Assembly (NCBI RefSeq): GCF_021654135.1
Contig: NZ_JAKGSD010000021.1
Coordinates: forward strand, 62,001 to 126,000
Reading direction: 5' to 3'
DNA: 64,000 nucleotides
DNA from: Amycolatopsis tucumanensis
GTDB lineage: Bacteria > Actinomycetota > Actinomycetes > Mycobacteriales > Pseudonocardiaceae
Positions 42,586 through 51,049 of this stretch are shown here, piece after piece (the stretch's first letter is position 1; every line of letters begins with the position of its first letter). Under the pieces are notes generated by a model. That model searched no databases. It was not told where the DNA came from and saw nothing but the letters and a program-made list of their open reading frames with translations. Position numbers and translations under genes: made by a program.

Positions 42586-43491
42586 GTGCGCCTGCTGAGG
42601 ACTCCCGAAGACCGGTTCACCGACCTCCCCGACTTCGACTACCCGCCGCTCTACTGCGACCTGGAGAGCGAGCACGACGGCATCGTCCGGATCTCCTACG
42701 TGGAGGCAGGCCCGTTCGACGGTCCCGTCGTGCTGCTCCTGCACGGCGAGCCCAGTTGGTCCTTCCTCTACCGCAAGGTGCTGCCGGTGCTGGCCGAAGC
42801 CGGGATCAGAGCGATCGCGCCCGACCTGATCGGCTTCGGCCGCTCCGACAAGCCCGTCGACGTCGCCGACCACACCTACGCGCGGCACGTCGAGTGGATC
42901 CGCTCGTTCGCGTTCGACGCGCTCGACCTGCGTGACGTCACGCTGGTCGGGCAGGACTGGGGCGGCCTGATCGGGCTGCGCGTCGTCGCCGAGAACCCGG
43001 ACCGGTTCGCCCGCGTGGTGGCGGCCAACACCGTGCTGCCGACCGGCGACCAGTCCATGCCGCCCGAGTGGCTCGCCTTCCGCAACGCCGTGCAGAAGGC
43101 GCCGGTGCTCGACATCGGACGGTTCGTGCAGTCCGGCTGCCGCACCAAGCTGACGGACGAAGAGCGCGCCGCCTACGACGCGCCGTTCCCCAACGAGATG
43201 TACAAGGCAGGCCCACGCGCCATGCCCGGGCTGGTGCCGACCACTCCGGACGACCCGGCGAGCGAGGCGAACCGCCGCGCCTGGTCGGTGCTGTCCGAAC
43301 TGGACATCCCGTTCCTCTGCGCCTTCGGCGACAGCGACCCGATCACCGGCCCGGCGGCCCCCGTCCTGCAGCGCGCCATGAAGGGCGCGGCAGGCCAGGA
43401 CCACCGGACGCTGGCGAACGCGGGCCACTTCCTGCAGGAGGACCAGGGCGAGGAACTGGGCCGGATCATCGCCCGATTCGTCACCGGCTGA
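42586..43491 (+). CDS. Haloalkane dehalogenase-like alpha/beta hydrolase (HLD-I type)
   Basis: A 301-aa protein resembling DhlA/DhmA. LLHGEPSWSFLYRKV (about residues 51-65) carries the halide-binding region, the nucleophile is D124 in VGQDWGG with the halide-stabilising W125 next to it, and the catalytic base is H281 in NAGHFLQEDQ. Such enzymes hydrolyse carbon-halogen bonds to alcohols; related epoxide hydrolases share the fold, but the HGEPSWS and QDWGG pair favours dehalogenase. No regulator or other dehalogenation gene is adjacent. Confidence 0.85.
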   Translation: MRLLRTPEDRFTDLPDFDYPPLYCDLESEHDGIVRISYVEAGPFDGPVVLLLHGEPSWSFLYRKVLPVLAEAGIRAIAPDLIGFGRSDKPVDVADHTYARHVEWIRSFAFDALDLRDVTLVGQDWGGLIGLRVVAENPDRFARVVAANTVLPTGDQSMPPEWLAFRNAVQKAPVLDIGRFVQSGCRTKLTDEERAAYDAPFPNEMYKAGPRAMPGLVPTTPDDPASEANRRAWSVLSELDIPFLCAFGDSDPITGPAAPVLQRAMKGAAGQDHRTLANAGHFLQEDQGEELGRIIARFVTG

Positions 43492-43498
43492 CAGCCGC

Positions 43499-43531
43499 GG
43501 ACGCCACGGTGGCGGCACCACCGTGGCGTCC
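43499..43531. terminator. Bidirectional terminator hairpin
   Basis: GGACGCCACGGTG (43499-43511) pairs perfectly with CACCGTGGCGTCC (43519-43531) around a 7-nt loop. This 13-bp stem lies between the convergent dehalogenase-like and PRC-barrel genes, serving both. Confidence 0.85.
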
Positions 43532-43536
43532 CCGCG

Positions 43537-44286
43537 TCAGCGGTTGCGGCGCTGCTTGGTGTCGTCCTCCATCTCGACGCGCTCCTTGCGCACCTGGCCG
43601 GACACGGTCTGCTCGTCGCGCACGGTTTCCTTGGCCAGCCGCACCTTTTCGACCGGCACGGTCTCCTTCTCGACCTTCGGGCGCTCCTCGTGCAGGGTGA
43701 TCTCCTGCTCCTCGTCGGAGATCCGGGCGCCGGTGCGGTCGCCGTCGGTGATCGGCTCGCGCTCCAGCCGCACCTCCTCGTGCGTCACCGGCACCTTGAC
43801 CTGCTGCTCCTCGGTGACGGTGTACTTGCGCAGCTTCACCCGGCCGGTCTCGACGCGCTCGGTGCCGACGTTCAGCCGTTCCTCCGAGCGGGTCATCGAC
43901 TCGCCCGCGGCGCCGCGCTTGCCAGGCTGCGGCGTGGTGCGGCCGCCGCCCCGGTTCTCCTGGCTGGCCCGCGGCGCCGGCATGTCGTAGAACCGGTACA
44001 GCTCGGCGGATTCCTGTTCGGACAGGTGCCGGTCGCCGTCGGTCTGCGGCGCCTCGGACACCTTCTCCTTGGTCACCTGCACGTGCAGGCCGTCACGGTC
44101 CATCGTGGCGCCCTTGAGCGGCACGAAGCTTTCCTTGTGCCCGAACATCCCGGTGCGGACCGTGACCCACTCCGGCTGCTGCGTGTCGTCGGCGACGTAG
44201 ACCGTGCCGACCTTCCCGATCTTGCGGCCGTGGGTGTCCACCACCGCGTTCTCCATGAGCTCCTCGGGACGCATGGTGCCAGTCAT
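43537..44286 (-). CDS. PRC-barrel and DUF2382 domain protein
   Basis: A 249-aa protein. Residues about 8-70 form a PRC barrel (ENAVVDTHGRKIGKVGTVYV, FGHKESFVPLKGA). Residues about 130-245 form DUF2382, made of charged YsnF-like repeats (SEERLNVGTERVETGRVKLR, VPVTHEEVRLEREPI, EEITLHEERPKVEKETVPVE-type segments). Such proteins accumulate under stress in actinobacteria and other bacteria and have no known enzymatic role. A GGAGTGAGC segment precedes the start. Confidence 0.85.
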   Translation of the reverse strand: MTGTMRPEELMENAVVDTHGRKIGKVGTVYVADDTQQPEWVTVRTGMFGHKESFVPLKGATMDRDGLHVQVTKEKVSEAPQTDGDRHLSEQESAELYRFYDMPAPRASQENRGGGRTTPQPGKRGAAGESMTRSEERLNVGTERVETGRVKLRKYTVTEEQQVKVPVTHEEVRLEREPITDGDRTGARISDEEQEITLHEERPKVEKETVPVEKVRLAKETVRDEQTVSGQVRKERVEMEDDTKQRRNR

Positions 44287-44368
44287 TGCTCACTCCTTCC
44301 CCGTTTCCGTTCCGCCATGGGTGTAGACGGATCGGTGGGGGTGCGAAACTGACACCATCAGGGATCAC

Positions 44369-44580
44369 TCACGTGGGCGTCACCCGCGCATCGGTTGCCG
44401 CTGCTTCGATCGCGTCGAGCAAAGCGTCCAGGGTGGACAGCTGACGCGGTTCGAGCCGGCCGAAGACGCGGGAGAGGATTTAGGTGACGGCCCGCCCCGC
44501 GCCAGGTGCTCGTCCACCGCCCGCCGCACCTGGTTGGAGACGGTCAGGTAGCGCAGCCCGATCTTCCCGGCTTCCGGCAT
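44369..44580 (-). pseudogene. MarR-family gene remnant with internal deletion
   Basis: The first 31 codons from ATG 44580 read as a MarR N-terminus (MPEAGKIGLRYLTVSNQVRR, AVDEHLARG). The sequence then jumps, in a shifted frame, to a MarR-like C-terminal helix (ILSRVFGRLEPRQLSTLDAL, LDAIEAAATDAR) ending at 44369. About 80 central residues including the DNA-binding wing are missing. An intact palindrome and a truncated SDR lie on the other side of its start. Confidence 0.75.
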
Positions 44581-44600
44581 GTGCACCTCTCGGAAAGTAG

Positions 44601-44612
44601 TGAGGTACCTCA
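44601..44612. promoter_or_regulatory. Palindromic operator of the decayed MarR/SDR pair
   Basis: TGAGGTACCTCA is a perfect 12-bp palindrome between the divergent MarR and SDR remnants, 20 bp upstream of the MarR start. MarR sites are usually palindromes of this kind. Its regulator appears non-functional, so it may be a relic. Confidence 0.5.
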
Positions 44613-44620
44613 GCGCGAAG

Positions 44621-45031
44621 GTGGACGAGCTCCGCCACGCGGCCGGGCAGCCGGTCGGCGAATACACCCGCCGCGAGTCGTCCGTCCACTACGGCCGGAC
44701 GAAGCTCATGGCGATCGTGTTCAGCCAGGGACTGGCCCGCCGCCTCGCGGGCCCCGGCGGCTCCGCCGTGTGCTGCGACCCCGGCTTCGACACCACCGGC
44801 CTCGGCCGGGAACTGCCGTTCGCCGGGCTGCTCGAAAAGACCCTGCGCGGCTTGCGGATCGGCGATCCGCGTCGCGGAGCCGGGATCATCACCCGGCTCG
44901 CGACCGACGACACCCTCGCCTCCGGCGGCTACTACTCCGTCCGGGACGCCCAGCCGCTCGATTGCCCCAAATCGGGTCGCGGCGCGGAGATCCAGCGCCG
45001 CCTCTTGGACGAGACGGCGAGGCTGCTCTAG
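44621..45031 (+). pseudogene. Truncated short-chain dehydrogenase remnant
   Basis: A 136-aa reading frame holds only the C-terminal half of a classical or retinol-dehydrogenase-type SDR: catalytic YGRTK, then LARRLAGPGGSAVCCDPGFD, TTGLGRELPF and the late GGYYSVRDAQPLD. The N-terminal GxxxGxG cofactor motif and the NNAG strand (about 150 residues) are absent, and no room for them exists upstream because of the palindrome and MarR remnant. GTG 44621 is the first plausible start. The stop shares CTAG with serS. Confidence 0.75.
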
Positions 45032-46317
45032 GCCGTGCTGCCGTCGGGGTTGATGAGCGCGAAACCGGTGTAGGGCACCAGCGCCTCGGGGATCCGGATC
45101 GAGCCGTCGGCCTGCTGGTTGTTCTCCAGCACCGCCACCAGCGTCCGCCCGATCGGCAGGCCGGACGCGTTCAGCGTGGCGATCTGCGCCCGCTTGCCGT
45201 CCTTGCCCTTGCCGCGGATGTTCGCCCGCCGCGCCTGGAACGTGCCGGTGTCCGACGCGCTGGAGATCTCCCGGTAGGTGCCCTGGCTGGGCAGCCACAC
45301 CTCGACGTCGAAGGTGATCTGCGCGGAGAACCCGGTGTCCCCGGCCGCGAGCTTGATGACCCGGTACGGCAGCCCGAGCTTGCGCAGCGGCGCCTCGGCG
45401 TGCGACAGGATCTCGTCCAGCGCCTCGCGCGAGCGCTCCTCCTCGACGAACTGCACCAGCTCGACCTTGGAGAACTCGTGCTGCCGGATCAGGCCGCGGG
45501 TGTCCTTGCCGTACGACCCGGCTTCCGAGCGGAAGCAGGGCGTGTGCGCGGTGTAGCGCAGCGGCAGGTCCTCCAGCTGCAGGATCTCGCCCGCGTGCAG
45601 GTTGACCAGCGGCACCTCGGCGGTCGGGATGAGGAACAGCTCCCGGTCCGCCACCCCGGTGCGGAACAGGTCCTCCTCGAACTTCGGCAGCTGGCCGGTG
45701 CCGGTCATGGTCTGCCGGGTGACCAGCGCGGGCAGGCTGAACTCGGTGTAGCCGTGCTCGCCGGTGTGCACGTCGAGGAAGAACTGCGCCAGCGCGCGCT
45801 GCAGGCGCGACCCGGCGCCCTTGAACACCGCGAACCGCGGGCCGGACAGCTTCGTCGCGCGGCTCAGGTCGAGGATCCCGGCGCGCTCGCCCAGGTCGAC
45901 GTGGTCGAGCGGCTCGAAGTCGAACTCCGGCGGGGTGCCGACGCGGCGCACCTCCTCGGCGAACTCCTCGGTGGCGCCGTCCGGGATCTCGTCGAGCGGG
46001 ATGTTCGGGATGCCGAGCAGGAACTCGTGCAGCTCCGCCTCGACCTCCCGCTGCTCCTCCTCGAGCCGGGTGATCCGGTTCTTCAGCTCGCGGGCCCGCT
46101 CGCGCAGCTCGGTGACGTCCTCACCGCGCTTGGCGGCCGCGCCGACCTCGGCCGCGGCCTTCTTCGACTCGGCCCGCGCCTGGTCGCCCTCGCTGATGAC
46201 GGAGGACCGCCTGCTCACCAGCTTGCTCAGGTGGTCGGTGTCGAGCACGTACCCGCGACGGCGCAGCTTGGCGGCCGCGTCCACCTCGGGGTCGAGCAGC
46301 TGGCGGGGGTCGTGCAT
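45028..46317 (-). CDS. serS: Seryl-tRNA synthetase
   Basis: A 429-aa class II synthetase that charges tRNA-Ser (and tRNA-Sec where present). The N-terminal coiled-coil arm (about residues 30-105) is followed by the catalytic core: motif 2 in HTPCFRSEAGSYGKDTRGLI, RQHEFSKVELV, and motif 3 region NASGLPIGRTLVAVLENNQQ. Standard length and layout. ATG 46317. Confidence 0.97.
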   Translation of the reverse strand: MHDPRQLLDPEVDAAAKLRRRGYVLDTDHLSKLVSRRSSVISEGDQARAESKKAAAEVGAAAKRGEDVTELRERARELKNRITRLEEEQREVEAELHEFLLGIPNIPLDEIPDGATEEFAEEVRRVGTPPEFDFEPLDHVDLGERAGILDLSRATKLSGPRFAVFKGAGSRLQRALAQFFLDVHTGEHGYTEFSLPALVTRQTMTGTGQLPKFEEDLFRTGVADRELFLIPTAEVPLVNLHAGEILQLEDLPLRYTAHTPCFRSEAGSYGKDTRGLIRQHEFSKVELVQFVEEERSREALDEILSHAEAPLRKLGLPYRVIKLAAGDTGFSAQITFDVEVWLPSQGTYREISSASDTGTFQARRANIRGKGKDGKRAQIATLNASGLPIGRTLVAVLENNQQADGSIRIPEALVPYTGFALINPDGSTA

Positions 46318-46384
46318 CAGTACTCCTGGTGCGAGCCGGTACGGATGCGCTCCAGCGTAACGAGCCCGACCAGCGGGTTTCGCG

Positions 46385-47140
46385 CTACCCGGTCGGCAGC
46401 CCGATCTCCCGCCGCGACGGCGCGCCCAGGTCCCAGTCGAGTGGCACGCCGGCGGCGCGCAGGGCCGACCACATGGTCACCTGGTTGGCCGTGAGCACCG
46501 GGATGCCCAGGCGCCGCCGCAGGGGCTCGATCACGTCGTAGGTGGGGACGTTCGTGCAGCTCACGAACAACGCGTCGGCGCCGGTGGTGTCCAGCTCGGC
46601 GACCGCGGCCAGCACGTGCGCGTAGGTCATCTTCCAGATTTCGCCGAGCATGCCGAGCCCGACGCTCGCGGTGGTGGTGATGCCGTACTCGGCGAGGAAC
46701 GACACCAGCCGGTCGGTGACCGCGTCCACGTACGGCGTCACGACCGCCACCCGGCGCACGCCCAGCGACTCCAGCGCGCCGACCATCGCGCCGGAGGTGG
46801 TGACCGCGCGTGGCGCCCCGGCGTCGAGCATCGCCGCGACCAGCGCGGCCTCGCCCGCGGCGCCGCCGATGAAGCTGCCGGACGTGCACGAGTAGGCGAC
46901 CACCTCGGGTTCGGGGACGAGCAGGTCGCGGGTGGCGCGGCGGACGCCGTGCGGGTCGGCCAGCGCCTCGGCGAGCTGCACGGTGACCGGCTCGGGCAGG
47001 TAGGGCAGGCGCGTGGTGTGCAAGCACGCGTGGTCCGGCACCCACCGCCACAGCTCCCGGTCGAGGGCGAAGTCGAACGGCGCGACCACACCGATCCCGG
47101 TCTGGACCGGCAGGGTGATCTCGAACGGATCAGCTGTCAT
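46385..47140 (-). CDS. Asp/Glu racemase-superfamily protein (maleate isomerase-like)
   Basis: A 251-aa protein of the maleate isomerase/arylmalonate decarboxylase branch. The two catalytic cysteine sites are visible: VAYSCTSGSFIGG (Cys at about residue 81) and LFVSCTNVPTYDVI (Cys at about 199). VGVVxP-type opening blocks (GIGVVAPFDFALDRELWRWV) also fit. It may isomerise maleate or a related dicarboxylate, or decarboxylate a malonate. ATG 47140 has GGGAGAGGGAG upstream; the longer frame to 47245 is rejected. Confidence 0.83.
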   Translation of the reverse strand: MTADPFEITLPVQTGIGVVAPFDFALDRELWRWVPDHACLHTTRLPYLPEPVTVQLAEALADPHGVRRATRDLLVPEPEVVAYSCTSGSFIGGAAGEAALVAAMLDAGAPRAVTTSGAMVGALESLGVRRVAVVTPYVDAVTDRLVSFLAEYGITTTASVGLGMLGEIWKMTYAHVLAAVAELDTTGADALFVSCTNVPTYDVIEPLRRRLGIPVLTANQVTMWSALRAAGVPLDWDLGAPSRREIGLPTG

Positions 47141-47248
47141 CGCGGCGTCTCCCTCTCCCGGCAGCGCCCGCCAGGCTAGGTTCGGCGTGGGACAACCGAT
47201 CACGCCGCGAGTTACCGAGCGGTTAAACCTGGTCCGGGGAGGCATTCA

Positions 47249-47773
47249 GTGAGGTGGCGGATCGCCGCGGTGGTGGCAGCGGCCGGCCTGGTCAGCGCGT
47301 GCACGACCACGGTCAGCGGGACACCGCAGCCGGCGCCCGGGCGGATCACGGTCGCGCCGGCCGGCTCGACCGACCCGTGCACGCTGCTCACCACCGACGA
47401 GGCCGCCGAGCTGGGGCTCGGCCCGGGCACGCCGAAGGCGGCCCAGCCCTCCTACCGGGTGCCGCCGGGCTGCGAGTGGCGTTCACTCGACCCGGACGCC
47501 AGCCTCGACGACTCGCTGCAGGCCTACTACGGCACCGACCAGACGATGGAGGAGTACTTCGCCGCGCAGCCGCTCGGGGAGAAGCAGATCGGCGGCATCA
47601 CGTGGCAGCACTACAGCTCCATCATGGGCGACTGGCTGTGCAACCTGGCCGTCAAGCTCGGTGAGATGGAGTTCGTGGTGCTCAGCGGGCAGAACCTGCT
47701 GGACCCGAGCAAGTCGTGCGTGGTGGCCGAACGCGCGGCGCCGATCGTCGCCGCGCACCTGCCCCAGCGCTAG
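47249..47773 (+). CDS. DUF3558 lipoprotein
   Basis: A 174-aa exported lipoprotein with lipobox LVSAC at residues 14-18. The mature domain fits DUF3558: DPCTLLTTDEAAELGLG near the start, YRVPPGCEWRSLD and a late SCVVAERAAPIVAAHL. Conserved cysteines probably pair. GTG 47249 follows GGGGAGGC. The family is actinobacteria-specific and uncharacterised. Confidence 0.87.
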   Translation: MRWRIAAVVAAAGLVSACTTTVSGTPQPAPGRITVAPAGSTDPCTLLTTDEAAELGLGPGTPKAAQPSYRVPPGCEWRSLDPDASLDDSLQAYYGTDQTMEEYFAAQPLGEKQIGGITWQHYSSIMGDWLCNLAVKLGEMEFVVLSGQNLLDPSKSCVVAERAAPIVAAHLPQR

Positions 47774-48252
47774 GGCGAGCATGGGCCCAGCGTCCGGACC
47801 TCCGCGCCGGGGAACAGCTGCTCCAGGTCCGGGGCCACCTGCTCGGGCGTGGTGTCCGGCCGGGTCATCAGGACCACGGCCGCGGGCAGTGCCTCCGGCC
47901 GGGACTTGCTCAGCAGGTCCGGGTCGTCGGCGAAGATCCGCTTGAACTCCGCCCAGGCCTCCAGCCGGGTCTGGGTGCGGACGCTCGCGAACCGGGCGTC
48001 GCCGCGCAGCCGGTCCGCGGCGGCGGACATCACCGGGTCCGGGTCGGTGCCGTTGAAGTAGACGGTGATCTGGTGTTCGCACTGGTCCCGCGCCTCCGCG
48101 GCCTGCCGGTCCGCGGGCGATTCGCCCGCCCACAGGAGCGCGCCGCCCCCGAGGCCGGCGCCGACGGCGAGCACGAGCGAGAGGACGAACACCCACACCG
48201 GGATGCTCCTGGTCCGCCGCGGCACGGCCGCGGCGACGGGTCTGTCGGTCAC
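47770..48252 (-). CDS. Stand-alone FtsX extracellular-domain protein
   Basis: A 160-aa protein with one TM helix (IPVWVFVLSLVLAVGAGLGG, about residues 20-39) and an exterior domain that follows the FtsX ECD pattern: CEHQITVYFNGTDPDPVMSA, RFASVRTQTRLEAWAEFKRI and PEALPAAVVLM. In cell-division FtsX this domain sits between TMs and activates peptidoglycan hydrolases. Here the four-TM permease body is absent. AGGATGATCAG precedes GTG 48252. It ends in a 4-bp overlap with the DUF3558 gene and follows lhgO by 23 bp. Confidence 0.75.
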   Translation of the reverse strand: MTDRPVAAAVPRRTRSIPVWVFVLSLVLAVGAGLGGGALLWAGESPADRQAAEARDQCEHQITVYFNGTDPDPVMSAAADRLRGDARFASVRTQTRLEAWAEFKRIFADDPDLLSKSRPEALPAAVVLMTRPDTTPEQVAPDLEQLFPGAEVRTLGPCSP

Positions 48253-48275
48253 CTGATCATCCTGGCAGGCCGGCG

Positions 48276-49460
48276 TCAGCCGACCTGGTCGGCCACGTGC
48301 TTGGCGATCTCCAGCGCGCTCGTCGCCGCGGGGGAGGGGGCGTTCAGCACGTGCACCTGGTGCGGCGCGGTCTCGATGAGGAAGTCGTCCACCAGCGAAC
48401 CGTCCGGGCGCAGCGCCTGCGCCCGCACACCGGAGCCGTGGCGCACGATGTCGTCCGGGCCGACCGCCGGCACCAGCCGCGCCAGGCTGGCCGCGAACCG
48501 GCGCTTCGACAGCGACCGCCGCACCTCCTCCAGCCCGGTCGGGTAGGCCCACTTCCGCGCGAGCCGCCACGAGCCGGGGAAGCGGGCGACGTCGGCGAGG
48601 TCCGCGGGCGACACGTCCCGCCAGCGGTAGCCCTCCCGCCGCAGCGCCAGCACCGCGTTCGGCCCGGCGTGGACGCTGCCGTCGAGCATGCGGGTCAGGT
48701 GCACGCCGAGGAACGGCAGCGCCGGATCGGGCACCGGGTAGATGAGGCCGCGCACCAGGTGCCGCCGCTCCGGCCGGAGCTCGTAGTACTCGCCGCGGAA
48801 CGGGACGATCCGCGCGCTCGGCCGCAGCCCGGCGAGCTCGGCGATCCGGTCGGACTGCAGGCCGGCGCAGTTGACCAGCGCGTCGGCGCGCAGCACCTCG
48901 TCGCCGGTGGCGATCTCCACGCCGCCGGCCCGGCCGGGCCGGATGCCGCGCGCCGCGGTGCTCAGCCGCAGGTCGGCGCCGTGGTCGGTGAGCAGCCGGA
49001 CCAGCGCGGTGCAGACGCGGGGGAAGTCGATGATGCCCGTGGACTCGACCCGCAGCGCCCGCACGCACGACACCTCGGGCTCGTACTCGCGGGCCTCCGC
49101 GGCGCTGATCAGCTTCGCCGGGACGCCGTTCGCCTCGGCCCGCTGCGCGAGCACGCCCAGCGCGGGCAGTTCGGCCTCGCTGGTCGCGACGACGAGCTTG
49201 CCGCACACCTCGACGGGCACCCCGTGCTCCCTGGCGAAGTCCACAATGGACCGGTTGCCCGCGACGGACATCCGCGCCTTCGCCGATCCCGGCTTGTAGT
49301 ACAGCCCGGCGTGCACGACGTTGGAGTTGTGGCCGGTCTGGTGCGCGGCCCACCGGGCTTCCTTCTCCAGCACGGTCACCGCCGACCCGCGCCGGGTCAG
49401 CTCCCACGCGGTCGCGAGCCCGATGATTCCGCCACCGATGACGACAACCCGGTTCACCAC
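48276..49460 (-). CDS. lhgO: L-2-hydroxyglutarate oxidase
   Basis: A 394-aa DAO-family flavoenzyme that oxidises L-2-hydroxyglutarate to 2-oxoglutarate. FAD motif VVIGGGIIGLATAWEL (residues 5-20); the LhgO signature HQTGHNSNVVHAGLYYKPGS (about 39-58), with the histidine that links FAD in some relatives; GLIYPVPDPALPFLGVHLTR; and the C-terminal GSGVRAQAL. GTG 49460 or 49457 starts it. No other C5-dicarboxylate gene is adjacent. Confidence 0.92.
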   Translation of the reverse strand: MVNRVVVIGGGIIGLATAWELTRRGSAVTVLEKEARWAAHQTGHNSNVVHAGLYYKPGSAKARMSVAGNRSIVDFAREHGVPVEVCGKLVVATSEAELPALGVLAQRAEANGVPAKLISAAEAREYEPEVSCVRALRVESTGIIDFPRVCTALVRLLTDHGADLRLSTAARGIRPGRAGGVEIATGDEVLRADALVNCAGLQSDRIAELAGLRPSARIVPFRGEYYELRPERRHLVRGLIYPVPDPALPFLGVHLTRMLDGSVHAGPNAVLALRREGYRWRDVSPADLADVARFPGSWRLARKWAYPTGLEEVRRSLSKRRFAASLARLVPAVGPDDIVRHGSGVRAQALRPDGSLVDDFLIETAPHQVHVLNAPSPAATSALEIAKHVADQVG

Positions 49461-49514
49461 GCCGACAGCGTATACGCCGACGACCGGGGCGCTGGGCCGT
49501 TCGGGTGACGGGCC

Positions 49515-50732
49515 TCAGGTCAGGGCGGCCACGTGCTGCCGGAAGTCGAAGCCCGGCGTCAGCAGTTCGCGGCCCAGCGAACCGCCCGCGGTGAACAGTT
49601 TGCGCGCCGCCATGTGGTCGGGTGTCCGGTTCACCGACTCGACGCACACGAGCTGCCCCGCGCGGAAGCAGAACACCGAGAACGAACCCGCGGACGGGTC
49701 GCCGTGCACGACCGCCTCGTCGTGGCCCGCGCTGATCCCCGCTATCTGCAGCCGCGCGTCGAACTGGTTGCTCCAGAACCACGGCACCGACGCGTACGGC
49801 TCCGCGGCGCCGGTCAGCCGCGCCGCCAGGCAGCGGGCGTGGTCCACGGCGTTCTGCACCGACTCCAGCCGCAGCGGGGCGCCGGCGTGCCGGCTCGGGT
49901 AGACCGCGCAGTCGCCGACCGCGGAGATGCGCGGGTCCGATGTGGACAGGTGCTCGTCGACCACGATGCCGTTGTCCACGGCCAGTCCGGCGTCGGCCGC
50001 CAGCTCCGCGTTGGGCACCACGCCGATGCCCACCACCACCAGGTCGGCGGGCAGCACCGAGCCGTCCGCCAGCTCGACCCCGGTCACCTCGTGGCCGCCG
50101 TGCAGGGCAACCACCGACGCGTCCGACAGCACCCGCGTGCCCTGCCGCTCGTGCAGCTCCCGGTAGTGCGCCGACACCGCGGGCGACACGGCCCGGCGCA
50201 TCAGCCGGTCCGACGCCTCCAGCACGGTGACGGACAACCCGAGCTTGGCCGCCGCCGCGGCGAACTCCAGCCCGATGAACCCGCCCCCGATCACCACCAC
50301 GTTCCGCGCCCCGCCGATCCGCTCGCGCAGCGCGTCGGCGTCCTCGCGGGTGCGCAGGCCCAGCACGCCGTCGAGTTTCGCACCCGGCACCGGCAGTTCC
50401 CGGTTTCGGGTCCCGGTGGCGAGCACGAGGTGCCCGTACTCCAGTTCGCGCTCGTCGGCGAGCGCGACGCGGCGGCGGTCCCGGTCGATCCCGACCGCCC
50501 GGCCGCACACCAGCTCGATGCCGTGCTTGTCGTAGAACGCCTGCGGCCGCAGCGCGAGCCGCTCGCCGGGCAGGGCACCCGAGAGGTAGGCCTTGGACAA
50601 CGGCGGCCGCTGGTACGGCACGCCCGGCTCGTCCCCGACGAGCACCACCCGGCCCGGGTGCCCCTGCTCGCGGAGCGAGGCGGCGACCTGGAAACCCGCC
50701 TGCCCCGCGCCCACGATCACGACGTCGGTCAC
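49515..50732 (-). CDS. FAD-dependent ferredoxin reductase
   Basis: A 405-aa rhodocoxin/putidaredoxin reductase-like protein. FAD motif VIVGAGQAGFQVAASL at the N-terminus, NAD(P)H motif VVIGGGFIGLEFAAAA (about residues 146-161), and the second FAD block DPRISAVGDCAVYPSRHAGA. The C-terminal domain has VPWFWSNQFDARLQIAG. It transfers electrons from NAD(P)H to a 2Fe-2S ferredoxin. GTG 50732 overlaps the ferredoxin stop by 4 bp, so the ferredoxin is the expected acceptor. Confidence 0.92.
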   Translation of the reverse strand: MTDVVIVGAGQAGFQVAASLREQGHPGRVVLVGDEPGVPYQRPPLSKAYLSGALPGERLALRPQAFYDKHGIELVCGRAVGIDRDRRRVALADERELEYGHLVLATGTRNRELPVPGAKLDGVLGLRTREDADALRERIGGARNVVVIGGGFIGLEFAAAAAKLGLSVTVLEASDRLMRRAVSPAVSAHYRELHERQGTRVLSDASVVALHGGHEVTGVELADGSVLPADLVVVGIGVVPNAELAADAGLAVDNGIVVDEHLSTSDPRISAVGDCAVYPSRHAGAPLRLESVQNAVDHARCLAARLTGAAEPYASVPWFWSNQFDARLQIAGISAGHDEAVVHGDPSAGSFSVFCFRAGQLVCVESVNRTPDHMAARKLFTAGGSLGRELLTPGFDFRQHVAALT

Positions 50733-51049
50733 TGTTCCTCCGGCACGGTCACGGTCAGGCTGTCGAGTTCCTCGGTGATCTCGATCTGGCAGGACAGCCT
50801 ACTGTTCTCGGCGCGCGGGCACGCGGTGTTGTCCAGCATCGCGTCCTCGTCCGCCTGCGGCAGCGGCAGTTTCTCGACCTGGCCGGGGTCGACGTAGACG
50901 TGGCAGGTCGCGCAGATCGCGTTCCCGCCGCACTCGGCGACGATCCCGCCGACCCCGGCTTCGATCGCGGCCTCCATGACGGACATGCCTGCCGGCACGT
51001 CGAACGACTCGGCCGAGCCGTCCTGCTGAACATAAGTGATCTTGGGCAT
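50729..51049 (-). CDS. Adrenodoxin-type 2Fe-2S ferredoxin
   Basis: A 106-aa ferredoxin with ligands C40, C46, C49 and C87 (C-x5-C-x2-C-x37-C; ECGGNAICATCH), the adrenodoxin/putidaredoxin/rhodocoxin class. It should carry electrons from the adjacent reductase to a P450 or Rieske-type oxygenase. No P450 lies in the window, so the acceptor is encoded elsewhere. An inverted repeat CTAACA-N17-TGTTAG (51098-51126) lies about 50 bp upstream and could be an operator. Confidence 0.93.
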   Translation of the reverse strand: MPKITYVQQDGSAESFDVPAGMSVMEAAIEAGVGGIVAECGGNAICATCHVYVDPGQVEKLPLPQADEDAMLDNTACPRAENSRLSCQIEITEELDSLTVTVPEEQ

